64,000 nt of DNA from Clostridia bacterium (GCA_017397895.1 JAFQHP010000046.1:1-64000), one strand, 5' to 3'. Numbered from the stretch's first letter, positions 34,167 through 42,487 are shown. Made by a program: numbers and translations. Notes: generated by a model from the letters alone, not told the origin.

Positions 34167-35921
34167 TTACTTTCGTGAGATTTCAATGACCACTTCGTCA
34201 TCGTCCGCCGCTTCGCCGAACACATCCTGCCCGTTTTCAAACCGGCGGATAATCCGGAGGGTATCGTCGTCCGGCGCTTCCACGGTCAGAAAGCCGGTGT
34301 GGAGGATGGCGCTGTCCCGCCGCTCCCGAAGCAGCTTGCCGATGATTTCCTTCAATTCCTGATCCCCGCCTCCCCAGGGATAGGTGCCCCGGCAGTAGGG
34401 ATCGGAAGAGCCCTGCATGCCCACCTCATCCCCGTAATACAGGCAAGGAATGCCGGGCAGGGCGCACATAAGCCTTGTCATTTCAATGAACCGCTTGCGG
34501 CCCAGGGCGTATTCTTCCTCCGTCAGGGTATATTCCCCCCGCTCCTGATAGGGCTTGTCTTCCCAGGTGCGCTCACACAACACATTGATGGCCCGGGGCC
34601 GGTCATGGCTGCCGCACAGGTTCATCAGGGAATAGTAGAAGGGAGCGGGATAGTTTTCCTGCTGGCTCATAATCAGCCGTCTGAGGGCGGAAGCAGGGGC
34701 TTTTCCGGTGAAGAAATCATTGGCCGCTTCCCGGAGGGGATAGTTCATCACGCTGTCCAGGGTATCCCCCTGGCAATAGCAGCGCATTTCACCATAGGCT
34801 TCCTTGTGGCTGGCGTCTTCCCACACTTCCCCCAGCACCACAGCGTCCTCATCTTCCTTTTTCACCGCTTCACGCAGGGAGCGCAAAAAGCGCATGGAAA
34901 GCTCGTCTGCCACGTCCAGCCGCCAGCCGCAGCTGCCCTGCCGCACCCAATGGCGCACCACGCCGTTTTCGTTGAACATATAATCCCGGTAGCTTTCGCA
35001 TTCCTTGTCCATGGCGGGCAGGGTGTGGAAGCCCCACCAGCATTCATATTCATCCGGGTAACGCTTGAACTGATACCAGGGATAGTAAGGGCTCTGGGTA
35101 GACTGGCAGGCACCCACCGTGGGGAAACGGCCAAAGCGGTTGAAATAAATGCTGTCTTCCCCGGTGTGGCTGAACACGCCGTCCAGCATCACCCGGATGC
35201 CCAGGTGCTTTGCCGTTTCGCAAAGGGAACGGAAATCCGCATCGGTGCCCAGGTGGGAATCGATGTGCATATAATCGGCAGTATCATAGCGGTGGTTGGA
35301 CCGGGCCATGAAAATGGGGTTCAAGTACAGCACCGTCACGCCCATATCCTTCAGGTACTGCAATTTGCTTTCAATGCCCTTCAGGTCGCCGCCGAAGAAA
35401 TCCCGGGCGCAGTTGTCATCCCCGCCCTCCGGCATCAGGATGGGGGGTTCATTCCATGTTTCGTGGTAATAGTTTTCGCTGCGGCGGTGATTGTTTTTGC
35501 CGCTTTTGCAAAACCGATCCGGGAAAATCTGATACATGACGCCGTGGCGCAGATATATGGGCGTTTTATAATCGGCCAGATAGGTGGTAATCTGCCAGGC
35601 CCGGGGCTTATCCGTCACATAGCCTTCCCCGCCCATGCCGTCCTGAGGGCAGCCGTAGGCATAAATGGTGCCCCGCTTGTCCCGCACCCGGAAATCATAC
35701 CAGCACAGGATGGGAATATCCGGCATATCGATGGTCACCTGATACCAATCCCCTGCTGCTTTATCCATAGGGAACCATTTTTCGCTGCCGTCATAAAAGC
35801 GCAGAACGGCCGCTTCCGTTTCTTCATCGCAGCGGATGCGCAGCGTCAGCTTTTCCAGGCATTTCATGGCGCCAAGGGGCAGCCTGCAGCGGCTGTCCTG
35901 GGAATCGTGATACAATTTCAT
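34167..35921 (-). CDS. Glycoside hydrolase family 13 alpha-amylase/neopullulanase
   Basis: This 584-aa cytoplasmic enzyme has no signal peptide. An N-terminal beta-sandwich resembling CBM34 (about 1-110) is followed by the catalytic barrel with nucleophile Asp in GWRLDVADEL (about 335), acid/base Glu in VVLGEVWED (about 365) and transition-state Asp in CGSHDRPRA (about 441). These enzymes hydrolyse maltooligosaccharides or pullulan-type linkages. It fits with the nearby sugar importer, but the link is inferred. AAAGGGA precedes the ATG; it diverges from the MBL gene. Confidence 0.92.
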   Translation of the reverse strand: MKLYHDSQDSRCRLPLGAMKCLEKLTLRIRCDEETEAAVLRFYDGSEKWFPMDKAAGDWYQVTIDMPDIPILCWYDFRVRDKRGTIYAYGCPQDGMGGEGYVTDKPRAWQITTYLADYKTPIYLRHGVMYQIFPDRFCKSGKNNHRRSENYYHETWNEPPILMPEGGDDNCARDFFGGDLKGIESKLQYLKDMGVTVLYLNPIFMARSNHRYDTADYMHIDSHLGTDADFRSLCETAKHLGIRVMLDGVFSHTGEDSIYFNRFGRFPTVGACQSTQSPYYPWYQFKRYPDEYECWWGFHTLPAMDKECESYRDYMFNENGVVRHWVRQGSCGWRLDVADELSMRFLRSLREAVKKEDEDAVVLGEVWEDASHKEAYGEMRCYCQGDTLDSVMNYPLREAANDFFTGKAPASALRRLIMSQQENYPAPFYYSLMNLCGSHDRPRAINVLCERTWEDKPYQERGEYTLTEEEYALGRKRFIEMTRLMCALPGIPCLYYGDEVGMQGSSDPYCRGTYPWGGGDQELKEIIGKLLRERRDSAILHTGFLTVEAPDDDTLRIIRRFENGQDVFGEAADDDEVVIEISRK

Positions 35922-35966
35922 AAAGGCAAATCCCTTTCAAAAAAACTCCGATATTTTATCCTGTTT

Positions 35967-35995
35967 ATGATACCATATCGGGCCGGGAAAATCAA
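35967..35995 (-). promoter_or_regulatory. Promoter of the GH13-recG unit
   Basis: TTGATT (35990-35995), 17 bp, TATCAT (35967-35972), with ATGG before the -10. Confidence 0.7.
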
Positions 35996-36003
35996 CAAAC
36001 AAC

Positions 36004-36032
36004 ATGACAAACCGAAAACGATGTGGTATCAT
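36004..36032 (+). promoter_or_regulatory. Promoter of the MBL hydrolase gene
   Basis: ATGACA (36004-36009), 17 bp, TATCAT (36027-36032), extended by TGTGG. It mirrors the GH13 promoter. Confidence 0.7.
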
Positions 36033-36066
36033 GTACCCATCCTTCCAAGAAAGGAATGAAACGAAA

Positions 36067-36873
36067 ATGCATTGCAAAGTCACCTCCATCCAAATACTGC
36101 CCGGCGTTTTTATGCTGACGGACCGGATGGGCATGCACATGACGCTGCTGGTGGGAACCAAAAAAGCGCTGCTCATCGATACCGGCTACGGCTTTGACGA
36201 TCTTCTTTCCGCCGTCCGGTGCATCACCCCCCTGCCCCTCACCGTTATGCTTACCCACGGCCATCACGATCATGCCTGCGGCGCCTGTCAGTTTCCAAAG
36301 GTACTGATACACCGGGATGAAGAAGGGGTGTTTGATTATTATGCAAACAATTGGCGGTCCCGTGTGTGGCAGCAGGCAAAGGCCAAAGGGCTGGATCTTT
36401 CCGACTGGACGGAGGAACAATTCGTACAGACTGCCTGCCGCAACGCCGTTTTCACAGAAGAAACAGAAATGGACCTGGGGGGCATGACGGCGCAGCTGCT
36501 TCACTGCCCCGGCCACACCAAGGGCAGCCTGTGCGTGTATGTGAAGGAAAGGGAGCTGTTGCTCCCCGGGGATGATATGAACCCCACCACCTGGATCTTT
36601 TTCCCGGAATGCGAAGGGCTGGGGACCCTCATAAGTTCCCTGGAAAAGCTGGAAAAGCTGCCCTTCCGGCAGGTTCTGTGCCCCCATCATGACAAGCTTC
36701 TGCCCCGCAGCGAATTTGAAGCATTTCTGTCCGGGCTGAGCCGGGAAAACGTGCTTTCCACCTCCGCCCCTGCCTTCCATTTGTGGGAAGGAAAAAAGGT
36801 GTATTCCTGCCATCCCCAGCCCCATTTCACCCTCTGCTATGACTGGGACAAGCTGCCGGAAAACTGGAAATAA
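36067..36873 (+). CDS. Metallo-beta-lactamase fold hydrolase
   Basis: This 268-aa protein has the zinc motif THGHHDHA (H64, H66, D68, H69), later ligands in CPGHTKGSL (His about 158) and LPGDDMN, and VLCPHHDKLL near the C-terminus. The glyoxalase-II-like spacing suggests thioester or phosphodiester hydrolysis; the substrate is unknown. The start at 36067 is behind AAAGGA; 21 earlier in-frame codons overlap the promoter and are rejected. Confidence 0.9.
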   Translation: MHCKVTSIQILPGVFMLTDRMGMHMTLLVGTKKALLIDTGYGFDDLLSAVRCITPLPLTVMLTHGHHDHACGACQFPKVLIHRDEEGVFDYYANNWRSRVWQQAKAKGLDLSDWTEEQFVQTACRNAVFTEETEMDLGGMTAQLLHCPGHTKGSLCVYVKERELLLPGDDMNPTTWIFFPECEGLGTLISSLEKLEKLPFRQVLCPHHDKLLPRSEFEAFLSGLSRENVLSTSAPAFHLWEGKKVYSCHPQPHFTLCYDWDKLPENWK

Positions 36874-36941
36874 TCCCCTGTTTTGTCGATTTCTGACGAA
36901 CGATTATTTGCCCTTTCGACATCTTTCGACAATCTCTGTCA

Positions 36942-36970
36942 TTGATTTTTCTTCTTCGGGGTATTATGCT
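36942..36970 (+). promoter_or_regulatory. Promoter of the 57-aa protein gene
   Basis: TTGATT (36942-36947), 17 bp, TATGCT (36965-36970). Two CTTTCGACA direct repeats lie just upstream (36913-36931). Confidence 0.6.
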
Positions 36971-37022
36971 GTTTATGACAGAAAAATACTGTCAATCCAA
37001 CAGAAAAGAAGGAGAAATGCAG

Positions 37023-37196
37023 ATGATGAATAAAATTATCTACCCCGCAGAAAAGCCAGCCTTTCTTGACCTTATCTGCCAGGCATACCAGGCAAACGAT
37101 TGGGAGACGGTGATGCGCCTCAGCCGCCAGGCCGACGAAATGCAGCTGGCAGCCTTCCGAAAATACAGCCTGGAAAAAGCCCACCCGGCGGTGTAA
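37023..37196 (+). CDS. Small hypothetical protein (57 aa)
   Basis: This 57-aa basic-amphipathic, mostly helical protein (MMNKIIYPAEKPAFLDLICQ at the start, MRLSRQADEMQLAAFRKY later) is of unknown family. AAGGAG lies 8 bp before the ATG pair at 37023. It has its own promoter and an immediate terminator, so it is a complete single-gene unit and likely expressed. Confidence 0.7.
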   Translation: MMNKIIYPAEKPAFLDLICQAYQANDWETVMRLSRQADEMQLAAFRKYSLEKAHPAV

Positions 37197-37211
37197 ACAC
37201 GCCGCACCCTG

Positions 37212-37244
37212 AAGCCGCTGTCCATCAGCGGCTTTCTTTTTTTG
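37212..37244 (+). terminator. Terminator of the 57-aa protein gene
   Basis: aagccgctg / cagcggctt, loop tccat, then T-rich run. Confidence 0.88.
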
Positions 37245-37290
37245 TATCTTTTTCGTTTTCACAGGCTGCCCGCTGTTTTTTATTTTGGTT

Positions 37291-37302
37291 TCGTGGTATA
37301 AT
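37291..37302 (+). promoter_or_regulatory. Extended -10 promoter of the sugar ABC operon
   Basis: CGTGGTATAAT matches the TG-extended box seen at other promoters. No clear -35 is visible at 17 bp. Confidence 0.6.
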
Positions 37303-37352
37303 TCATATTGGTGTATTGTGCACCCCATACAGGAAGGAAGGAGGAAGCGGGA

Positions 37353-38216
37353 ATGGCCAGAGGAACCGTGCAGAAAATGAAGCCCTATCTGTTTTTGCTG
37401 CCCATGCTGGCGTTTGCCGTCGGGTTTTGCTATTATCCCGCCGTGAAAACCTTCCTCTACAGCCTGTCCAGCGTGAATTTCAAGGGCGAAATCACCGGCT
37501 TTGTGGGGCTTGATAATTTCCGTTATCTCTTTTCCCGGCCGGATTTTTCCACCGCCATCCGCAATACCCTCCAATTGTCCCTCATCAATACCCCCGTCAC
37601 CATTTTCATTACCGTATTGCTTGCCCGGCTGTGCGCCGTGAAAAAGCCGGGGCACAGCGTGTATGAGCTATTGTTCTCCCTGCCCATGGCGGTTTCCATG
37701 TCGGCGGCAGCCATGATGTTCAAGGTGCTGCTCAGCCCGGCAGCCAGCCCCATCAATGCGGTGCTGGGGGTGAATATCGACTGGTTGGGCAGCCGCAGTA
37801 CCGCCATGTACGGCATTATGCTGCTGACGGTGTGGATGGGCATCGGGTTCAATTTCCTTTTGTTCCTGTCCGCCTTGCGCAATATTCCCTCCAGCGTCCT
37901 GGAAGCCGCCCAGATGGACGGCGCAGGGCCGGTAAAAAGGTTTTTCCATGTGGAACTGCCCATGATCTCCCCCACCCTCTTTTATGTGCTGTGCACCAAC
38001 CTTGTGCAGGCAGTGATGACAAGCGGGCCCATCATTATCCTGACCGACGGCGGCCCTGCCCGCTCCACAACCACGCTGATCTTCATGATGTATTCCTCCG
38101 GCTACGGCTCCTCCAATTACAGTCTGGCCGCCTGCATCAGCCTCATCACCTTCCTCATCACCCTTTTGTTCACCATCGGCGCCTTTGCCCTGGAAGGAAA
38201 GCGGGTGAGCGAATGA
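37353..38216 (+). CDS. Sugar ABC transporter permease (MalF type)
   Basis: This 287-aa protein has six predicted membrane helices. The EAA loop EAAQMDGAGPVKRFFHVELP (about 197-216) contacts the ATPase. It belongs to the carbohydrate uptake-1 family. Start: AAGGAGG 8 bp before ATG. It overlaps the second permease by 4 bp. No ATPase gene is near, so a shared MsmK-type ATPase elsewhere is expected. Confidence 0.92.
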   Translation: MARGTVQKMKPYLFLLPMLAFAVGFCYYPAVKTFLYSLSSVNFKGEITGFVGLDNFRYLFSRPDFSTAIRNTLQLSLINTPVTIFITVLLARLCAVKKPGHSVYELLFSLPMAVSMSAAAMMFKVLLSPAASPINAVLGVNIDWLGSRSTAMYGIMLLTVWMGIGFNFLLFLSALRNIPSSVLEAAQMDGAGPVKRFFHVELPMISPTLFYVLCTNLVQAVMTSGPIIILTDGGPARSTTTLIFMMYSSGYGSSNYSLAACISLITFLITLLFTIGAFALEGKRVSE

Positions 38217-39025
38217 AAAAGAAATGCACCTGGCCCTTCAGCCTGCTGGCATTTTTGCTGGCATTGATTGTTGTTTTTCCCCTGGTCAACGGCCTGCTTG
38301 GGGCCTTCAAGGAAGCGGATGAATTCTGGCAGCCCGGGCTTTTCCCCCATCGCCCCACCCTGGAAAATTTCCGGAAGGTGATGGAAATGCTGCCTGTGGG
38401 CCGTTTCTTCCTCAATTCCCTGCTGGTGGCGCTGCTGGGTGCCGGGGCCCGAATGGCCATGGCCCTGCTTGCCGCCTATGCCTTTGCCTTTTTTGACTTC
38501 CGGGGGAAGAAGCTGCTTTTCTTCCTGCTGCTTGCCCCCATGATGCTGCCGGGGGATATATTGGTGGTCACCAATTATCAGACGGTATCTTCCCTCAAGC
38601 TCCTGGACACCCACCTGGGCATGGCCATCACCTCCTTTGTGGGGGCCAGCCAGATGTTCATGCTGCGCCAGCAGCTGATGCACACCCCCAGGGCGCTGCG
38701 GGAAAGCGCTTTCCTGGACGGCTGCGGTGATTTCAGGTTCATGTTCGGCATTTTGTTCCCCATCTGCCGGCCGGTGATGGTCACGTTGTTTGTGCAGTCC
38801 TTCATCAACATTTGGAATGTGTACCTGTGGCCGCTGCTGGTAACCAACCGCACCGATATGCGCACCATTCAGGTGGGCATCACCATGCTCACTACCCACG
38901 ACGGCACCGCCTTCCACCTGGTGCTTGCCGGGGTGGCGCTGTCCCTGATTCCGGCGTTTTTCCTATTCTTCTGTCTGAGAAAAGCCATCGCCCGCGCCCT
39001 GGAAGAGGGGGCCATCGTTGGCTGA
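38213..39025 (+). CDS. Sugar ABC transporter permease (MalG type)
   Basis: This 270-aa protein has six membrane helices and the EAA-type loop ESAFLDGCGDFRFMFGILFP (about 163-182). MKKKCTWPFSLLAFLLALIVV at the start is a typical signal-anchor. The ATG overlaps the stop of the first permease (ATGA). It forms a heterodimer with it. Confidence 0.92.
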   Translation: MKKKCTWPFSLLAFLLALIVVFPLVNGLLGAFKEADEFWQPGLFPHRPTLENFRKVMEMLPVGRFFLNSLLVALLGAGARMAMALLAAYAFAFFDFRGKKLLFFLLLAPMMLPGDILVVTNYQTVSSLKLLDTHLGMAITSFVGASQMFMLRQQLMHTPRALRESAFLDGCGDFRFMFGILFPICRPVMVTLFVQSFINIWNVYLWPLLVTNRTDMRTIQVGITMLTTHDGTAFHLVLAGVALSLIPAFFLFFCLRKAIARALEEGAIVG

Positions 39026-39051
39026 TTCATCCACAATCGGAGGTTATGTTC

Positions 39052-40344
39052 ATGAAAAAAATTACCGCACTTTTCCTGTCCCTGATGCTGCTCCTGCCCG
39101 TTGCCGGCTGCGCAGCCGACGCCCCCCTTACCCTCACCTTCTGGCACTGCATGACGGAAAATGCAGGCGTGATGCTGGAAGAACAGGTGAAGGTTTTCAA
39201 CGACACCCTGGGCAAGGAAAACGGCATCCGGGTGCAGGCCGTCTATCAGGGTGCCTATACCGACGCCACCACCAAAATGAACAATATGCTCTCCTCCAGC
39301 CAGGAAAGCCTGCTGCCGGATGTAATGCAGATGGACGCCACGGGCAAGGTGAACTACCTGTCCTCCGGCGCTGCCTATACCGTGGACCAGGCGGTCCTGG
39401 ACGGGCTGGATGTTTCCGCCCTGCTCCCCGCCGCCCTTGGCAACTGGCAGTTGAACGGGGTGCAGCTTGGGGTGCCCTTTGCCACCTCCACCACCGTCAT
39501 GTACTACAACAAAACCCTGCTGCAGCAAAAAGGGGCCCAGGTGCCCGAAACCTTCCAGGATATCGCCGCCCTGGCCCCGGTATTTGCTGAAGACAATATT
39601 TCTGTCTATGCCGACCTTCCCAACACCCCTTCCCTGGCCAACTGGATGGGGCAGCTGGGCAGCTTTTTGACAGACAACGAAAACGGCAATACCGGCAGCG
39701 CCACCGCCCTTTCCTGCGTGGAAAACGGTGCCCTGCTCACCTTCCTCACCGAATGGAAAAGCCTGTACCAGTCCGGTGCGCTGGAAAACGCCGCCGGCTC
39801 CCTGGAGCGCTTTGCCGCCGGGCAGATTGTGTTCATCTGCGCTTCCTCCTCCAAGGCCGCAGGCCTGAGGGACGCCATCGGTGATCGCTTTGAAATGGGC
39901 ATTGCCCAGTTCCCCCGGGTGAATGAAGAAGCCATGAAGGGCTCCACCGCCTCCGGCAGCTGCCTGGTGATGTTCGATAAGGGAGACGACCAATTGAAGA
40001 AAGCCGCCCGGCTGTTTGTATCCTACATGACCGGCGCCCCGGTGCAGGCCAATGTGGCCGTAGCCACCGGCTACATCCCCGCAAACGGCGATTCCATTAG
40101 CGACGCCGCCTATCAGGCCCTCCTGCAGGAATTCCCGGATTACGGCGTGTCCCTGCTGCAATTGACGGAAACCCCCGGCTCCATGCGCAGCGTTACCGTG
40201 GGCCCTGCCAAGGATTTTTACTACGCCATCCAGAATAACGTGTCCGATATGCTCACCTATGACCTGACGCCGGAAGAAACCGTGTCTCTTCTGGAAACGG
40301 AGCTGAACGGCCTTTTGTACCAGTACAACCTGGCCAATCCCTGA
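39052..40344 (+). CDS. Extracellular solute-binding lipoprotein of the sugar ABC transporter
   Basis: This 430-aa lipoprotein has a lipobox LPVAGC with Cys20 after a hydrophobic signal segment. The mature part matches family-1 solute-binding proteins: LTFWHCMTENAGVMLEEQV, VMQMDATGKV, LPNTPSLANW and AGLRDAIGDRFEMGIAQFP. It delivers a sugar to the two permeases encoded just upstream; the order (permeases first) is less common. CGGAGG is 8 bp before the ATG. Ligand unknown. Confidence 0.9.
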   Translation: MKKITALFLSLMLLLPVAGCAADAPLTLTFWHCMTENAGVMLEEQVKVFNDTLGKENGIRVQAVYQGAYTDATTKMNNMLSSSQESLLPDVMQMDATGKVNYLSSGAAYTVDQAVLDGLDVSALLPAALGNWQLNGVQLGVPFATSTTVMYYNKTLLQQKGAQVPETFQDIAALAPVFAEDNISVYADLPNTPSLANWMGQLGSFLTDNENGNTGSATALSCVENGALLTFLTEWKSLYQSGALENAAGSLERFAAGQIVFICASSSKAAGLRDAIGDRFEMGIAQFPRVNEEAMKGSTASGSCLVMFDKGDDQLKKAARLFVSYMTGAPVQANVAVATGYIPANGDSISDAAYQALLQEFPDYGVSLLQLTETPGSMRSVTVGPAKDFYYAIQNNVSDMLTYDLTPEETVSLLETELNGLLYQYNLANP

Positions 40345-40347
40345 CCC

Positions 40348-40626
40348 ATGGAAAAAAGACTGCAGCGCATCCGGCGCATGGAAGAAAAAATGGAAAAGGC
40401 CCTGTCCCTGCTCCATGAAGCGGAAGAAAAGGGCTGTCCCTCCCCTGCATTGCAGGCTGTCATGGAGGAACTGGACGCCTACTACACCTCTCCCCTATGG
40501 ATGGAGGATTTTCAAGCAGATGAGCAGGGCCTTCTGCCCCGGGATATGAAGCGGGGCATATTGTCCCAGGACGGGCTGTGGAACCTGCTTTCAGATTATA
40601 CCGCCCTGACCCGCAATAACGGATAG
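40348..40626 (+). CDS. DUF4298 protein
   Basis: This 92-aa, strongly helical, charged protein (ERIRRMEEKMEKALSLL-like start, DDFQADEQGLLP-like middle, DRGILSQDGLWNLLS) matches DUF4298. Its role is unknown. It begins 3 bp after the solute-binding gene stop, without a separate ribosome-binding site, and probably depends on the operon transcript. Confidence 0.75.
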   Translation: MEKRLQRIRRMEEKMEKALSLLHEAEEKGCPSPALQAVMEELDAYYTSPLWMEDFQADEQGLLPRDMKRGILSQDGLWNLLSDYTALTRNNG

Positions 40627-40685
40627 CCTATGGCCGCCGTCTCACCGATTGTGACCTCCGAATGAAAAGAACTTCTCTGGGATGT

Positions 40686-40938
40686 ATGAAGGGGCCGTAG
40701 CCCCTTCATGTGAAATCCGCAGGGGTGGCTTTGTCACCCCGAGGAGCGCCCATGGCGCTTCCTATATTAATTTACGGCCGTAAAAATAGGGTTTTCAGCC
40801 TCTTTTCAAGGGCTGAAAACCCATTTTTACAGTAAATGTGATGTTCCGATAGAAAAATAGCTCTCGCTGTTTTTCTATCGCAGGTTGCCAAAAATACTTT
40901 TTTGACAACCTAAGGCCGCTGTTTACAGCGGCCTTTTC
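40686..40938. repeat. Array of seven consecutive hairpins
   Basis: Seven hairpins lie back to back: 40686-40709 (atgaaggggc..gccccttcat), 40722-40740 (ggggtg..cacccc), 40744-40762 (ggagcgcc..ggcgcttcc), 40771-40836 (a ~66-bp palindrome containing gggttttcagcc / ggctgaaaaccc), 40848-40879 (gatagaaaaatagc / gctgtttttctatc), 40882-40911 (aggttgccaaaaa / ttttttgacaacct) and 40912-40938 (aaggccgctg / cagcggcctt + T4, a terminator). The region has no gene and is richer in AT than its surroundings. Confidence 0.8.
40912..40938 (+). terminator. Terminator of the ABC operon
   Basis: aaggccgctg / cagcggcctt, loop ttta, then ttttctt. Confidence 0.85.
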
Positions 40939-40967
40939 TTGACATTCCCTGCCCCATTCGCTATAAT
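40939..40967 (+). promoter_or_regulatory. Perfect consensus promoter
   Basis: TTGACA (40939-40944), 17 bp, TATAAT (40962-40967). It starts a short unit that ends in a hairpin at 41079-41116 before the CNNM gene. Confidence 0.9.
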
Positions 40968-41004
40968 ATAGGCTAATGATACCAAAGGAGGAGCCTGAAC
41001 CACC

Positions 41005-41076
41005 ATGGACGCTGACGGCGGTTGCCCGCAATCGTGTAGCATATACCGGTGCATTCCATATTTTTTTCGCTGCTGA
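41005..41076 (+). CDS. Possible 23-aa Cys-rich leader peptide
   Basis: A reading frame of 23 codons (MDADGGCPQSCSIYRCIPYF then FRC) contains four cysteines. AGGAGG lies 15 bp ahead, somewhat far. No homology is known to me and it may be chance, but it lies neatly between promoter and terminator. Confidence 0.3.
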   Translation: MDADGGCPQSCSIYRCIPYFFRC

Positions 41077-41078
41077 GG

Positions 41079-41116
41079 CACAACCTATGAATCATTTATC
41101 ATAGGCTGTGTTTTTT
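41079..41116 (+). terminator. Terminator/attenuator before the CNNM gene
   Basis: cacaacctatga / tcataggctgtg (one mismatch), then T6. Read-through would reach the CNNM gene 32 bp later. Confidence 0.75.
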
Positions 41117-41148
41117 GTTGTTTCATTGCTTAAGAAAAGAGGATCATC

Positions 41149-42480
41149 ATGGGAAATTCCATCTGGGTTGTCATTCTGTTACAGATTGTGCTGATATTCT
41201 TGAACGCCATTTTTGCCTGCGCCGAAATTGCGGTGCTCTCCATCAACGAAACCAAACTGGAGCGCATGGCCGATCAGGGGGATAAGCGGGCCCGCCGCCT
41301 CTTCCGCCTCACCCGGGAGCCTGCCCGCTTCCTGGCCACCATCCAGGTAGCCATCACCCTGTCCGGGTTCCTGGGCAGCGCTTTCGCCGCCGATAATTTC
41401 TCCGAGCCTTTGGTGGACTGGGTGATGAGCCTGGGCGTTTCCCTGCCCCGGGCCACCATGGATACCATCGCCGTGGTGCTGATCACCCTGATTCTTTCCT
41501 ACTTCACCCTGGTCTTTGGCGAACTGGTGCCCAAGCGCCTGGCCATGCAAAAGGCCGAAAAGCTGGGGCTGAGCATTTCCGGGCTGGTCAGCGTCATTTC
41601 CACCGCCTTCAAGCCCATTGTGTGGTTCCTTTCCTTCTCCACCAACCTGGTGCTGCGCCTGATGGGCATTGACCCCGAACAGACGGAAGAGCAGGTCAGT
41701 GAAGAGGAAATCCGCATGATGGTGGACGCCGGCAGCGAAAAGGGTGCCATTGACGAACAGGAAAAGGAATTCATCGAAAACGTGTTCGAATTTGACGATC
41801 TCACCGCCGGTGAAATTGCCACCCACCGCACCGATGTGACCATCCTCTGGCTGGAGGACAGCATGGAAGAATGGGCTGACACCATCCATTCCAGCCGCCA
41901 CACCCGCTACCCCGTCTGCGGCGAATCCGCCGACCATGTGGTGGGCACCCTCAACGCCAAGGATTATTTCCGCCTGGAGGACAAGAGCCGGGAAAGCGTC
42001 ATGGCGCTGGTACATCAGCCCTATTTCGTGCCCCGCACCATCAAGGCGGACGTGCTCTTCCGCAACATGAAAAAAAGCCGCAGCGGCATGGCCATCGTGC
42101 TGGATGAATACGGCGGTATGGACGGCATCATCACCCTCAACGACCTCATCGAGCAATTGGTGGGCGATCTGGGCGAAGAAACCGCCGAGGCCGAGGCCCG
42201 GGAACCCCACATCGAACAGCAGTCCGAAAACGTGTGGACCCTCATCGGCAATGTGGAGCTTTACGATATCGAGCAGGCCCTGGACGTGGATATCGGCCTG
42301 GAGGGCGTGGATACCTTCACCGGCCTTGTGTTCAAGGAGCTGGGCATGGTGCCCCCGGACGGGGACCACAGCCTGGATATGGAGCTGAAAGGCCTGCAGG
42401 TGCACATCAGCCGCATTGAGGACCACCAGATCATCCTGGCCACCGTCACCAAGCCCACCCCCGAACCGGAAAAGGAGTGA
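41149..42480 (+). CDS. CNNM/CorC-type transporter (hemolysin family)
   Basis: This 443-aa protein has an N-terminal DUF21/CNNM membrane domain (residues about 5-190, four helices), a CBS pair (about 205-335, THRTDVTILWLED ... IVLDEYGGMDGIITLNDLIE) and a CorC_HlyC domain (about 355-435). Relatives such as MpfA in Staphylococcus export Mg2+; others were named hemolysins without proof. It has GGAGG-like AAGAGG before the ATG. Promoter evidence points to the unit at 40939, with attenuation. Confidence 0.93.
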   Translation: MGNSIWVVILLQIVLIFLNAIFACAEIAVLSINETKLERMADQGDKRARRLFRLTREPARFLATIQVAITLSGFLGSAFAADNFSEPLVDWVMSLGVSLPRATMDTIAVVLITLILSYFTLVFGELVPKRLAMQKAEKLGLSISGLVSVISTAFKPIVWFLSFSTNLVLRLMGIDPEQTEEQVSEEEIRMMVDAGSEKGAIDEQEKEFIENVFEFDDLTAGEIATHRTDVTILWLEDSMEEWADTIHSSRHTRYPVCGESADHVVGTLNAKDYFRLEDKSRESVMALVHQPYFVPRTIKADVLFRNMKKSRSGMAIVLDEYGGMDGIITLNDLIEQLVGDLGEETAEAEAREPHIEQQSENVWTLIGNVELYDIEQALDVDIGLEGVDTFTGLVFKELGMVPPDGDHSLDMELKGLQVHISRIEDHQIILATVTKPTPEPEKE

Positions 42481-42487
42481 ACCTGCC

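Larger units (their letters stand above)
40974..41116 (+). ncRNA. Possible leader RNA or small RNA upstream of the CNNM gene
   Basis: About 143 nt lie between a perfect promoter and a terminator-like hairpin. The 5' part can pair ggct with agcc around aatgataccaaaggagg. I could not assign it to any riboswitch or known sRNA class (M-box, yybP-ykoY, fluoride, NiCo and 6S patterns were considered). It could be an attenuator for the transporter gene, a small RNA, or a mRNA for the 23-codon reading frame at 41005. Confidence 0.5.

Noticed and set aside
36889..36915. LexA-type site near cgaacgattatttg
   Set aside because: The second half of the Gram-positive SOS box (GTTCG) is missing.
40974..41116. 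M-box, yybP-ykoY, fluoride or 6S RNA
   Set aside because: Conserved core sequences of these RNAs could not be found by eye; left as unassigned.
42416..42487. Longer start of the histidine phosphatase
   Set aside because: It would overlap the end of the CNNM gene; the ATG at 42488 directly precedes the conserved RHG motif and follows AAGGAG.
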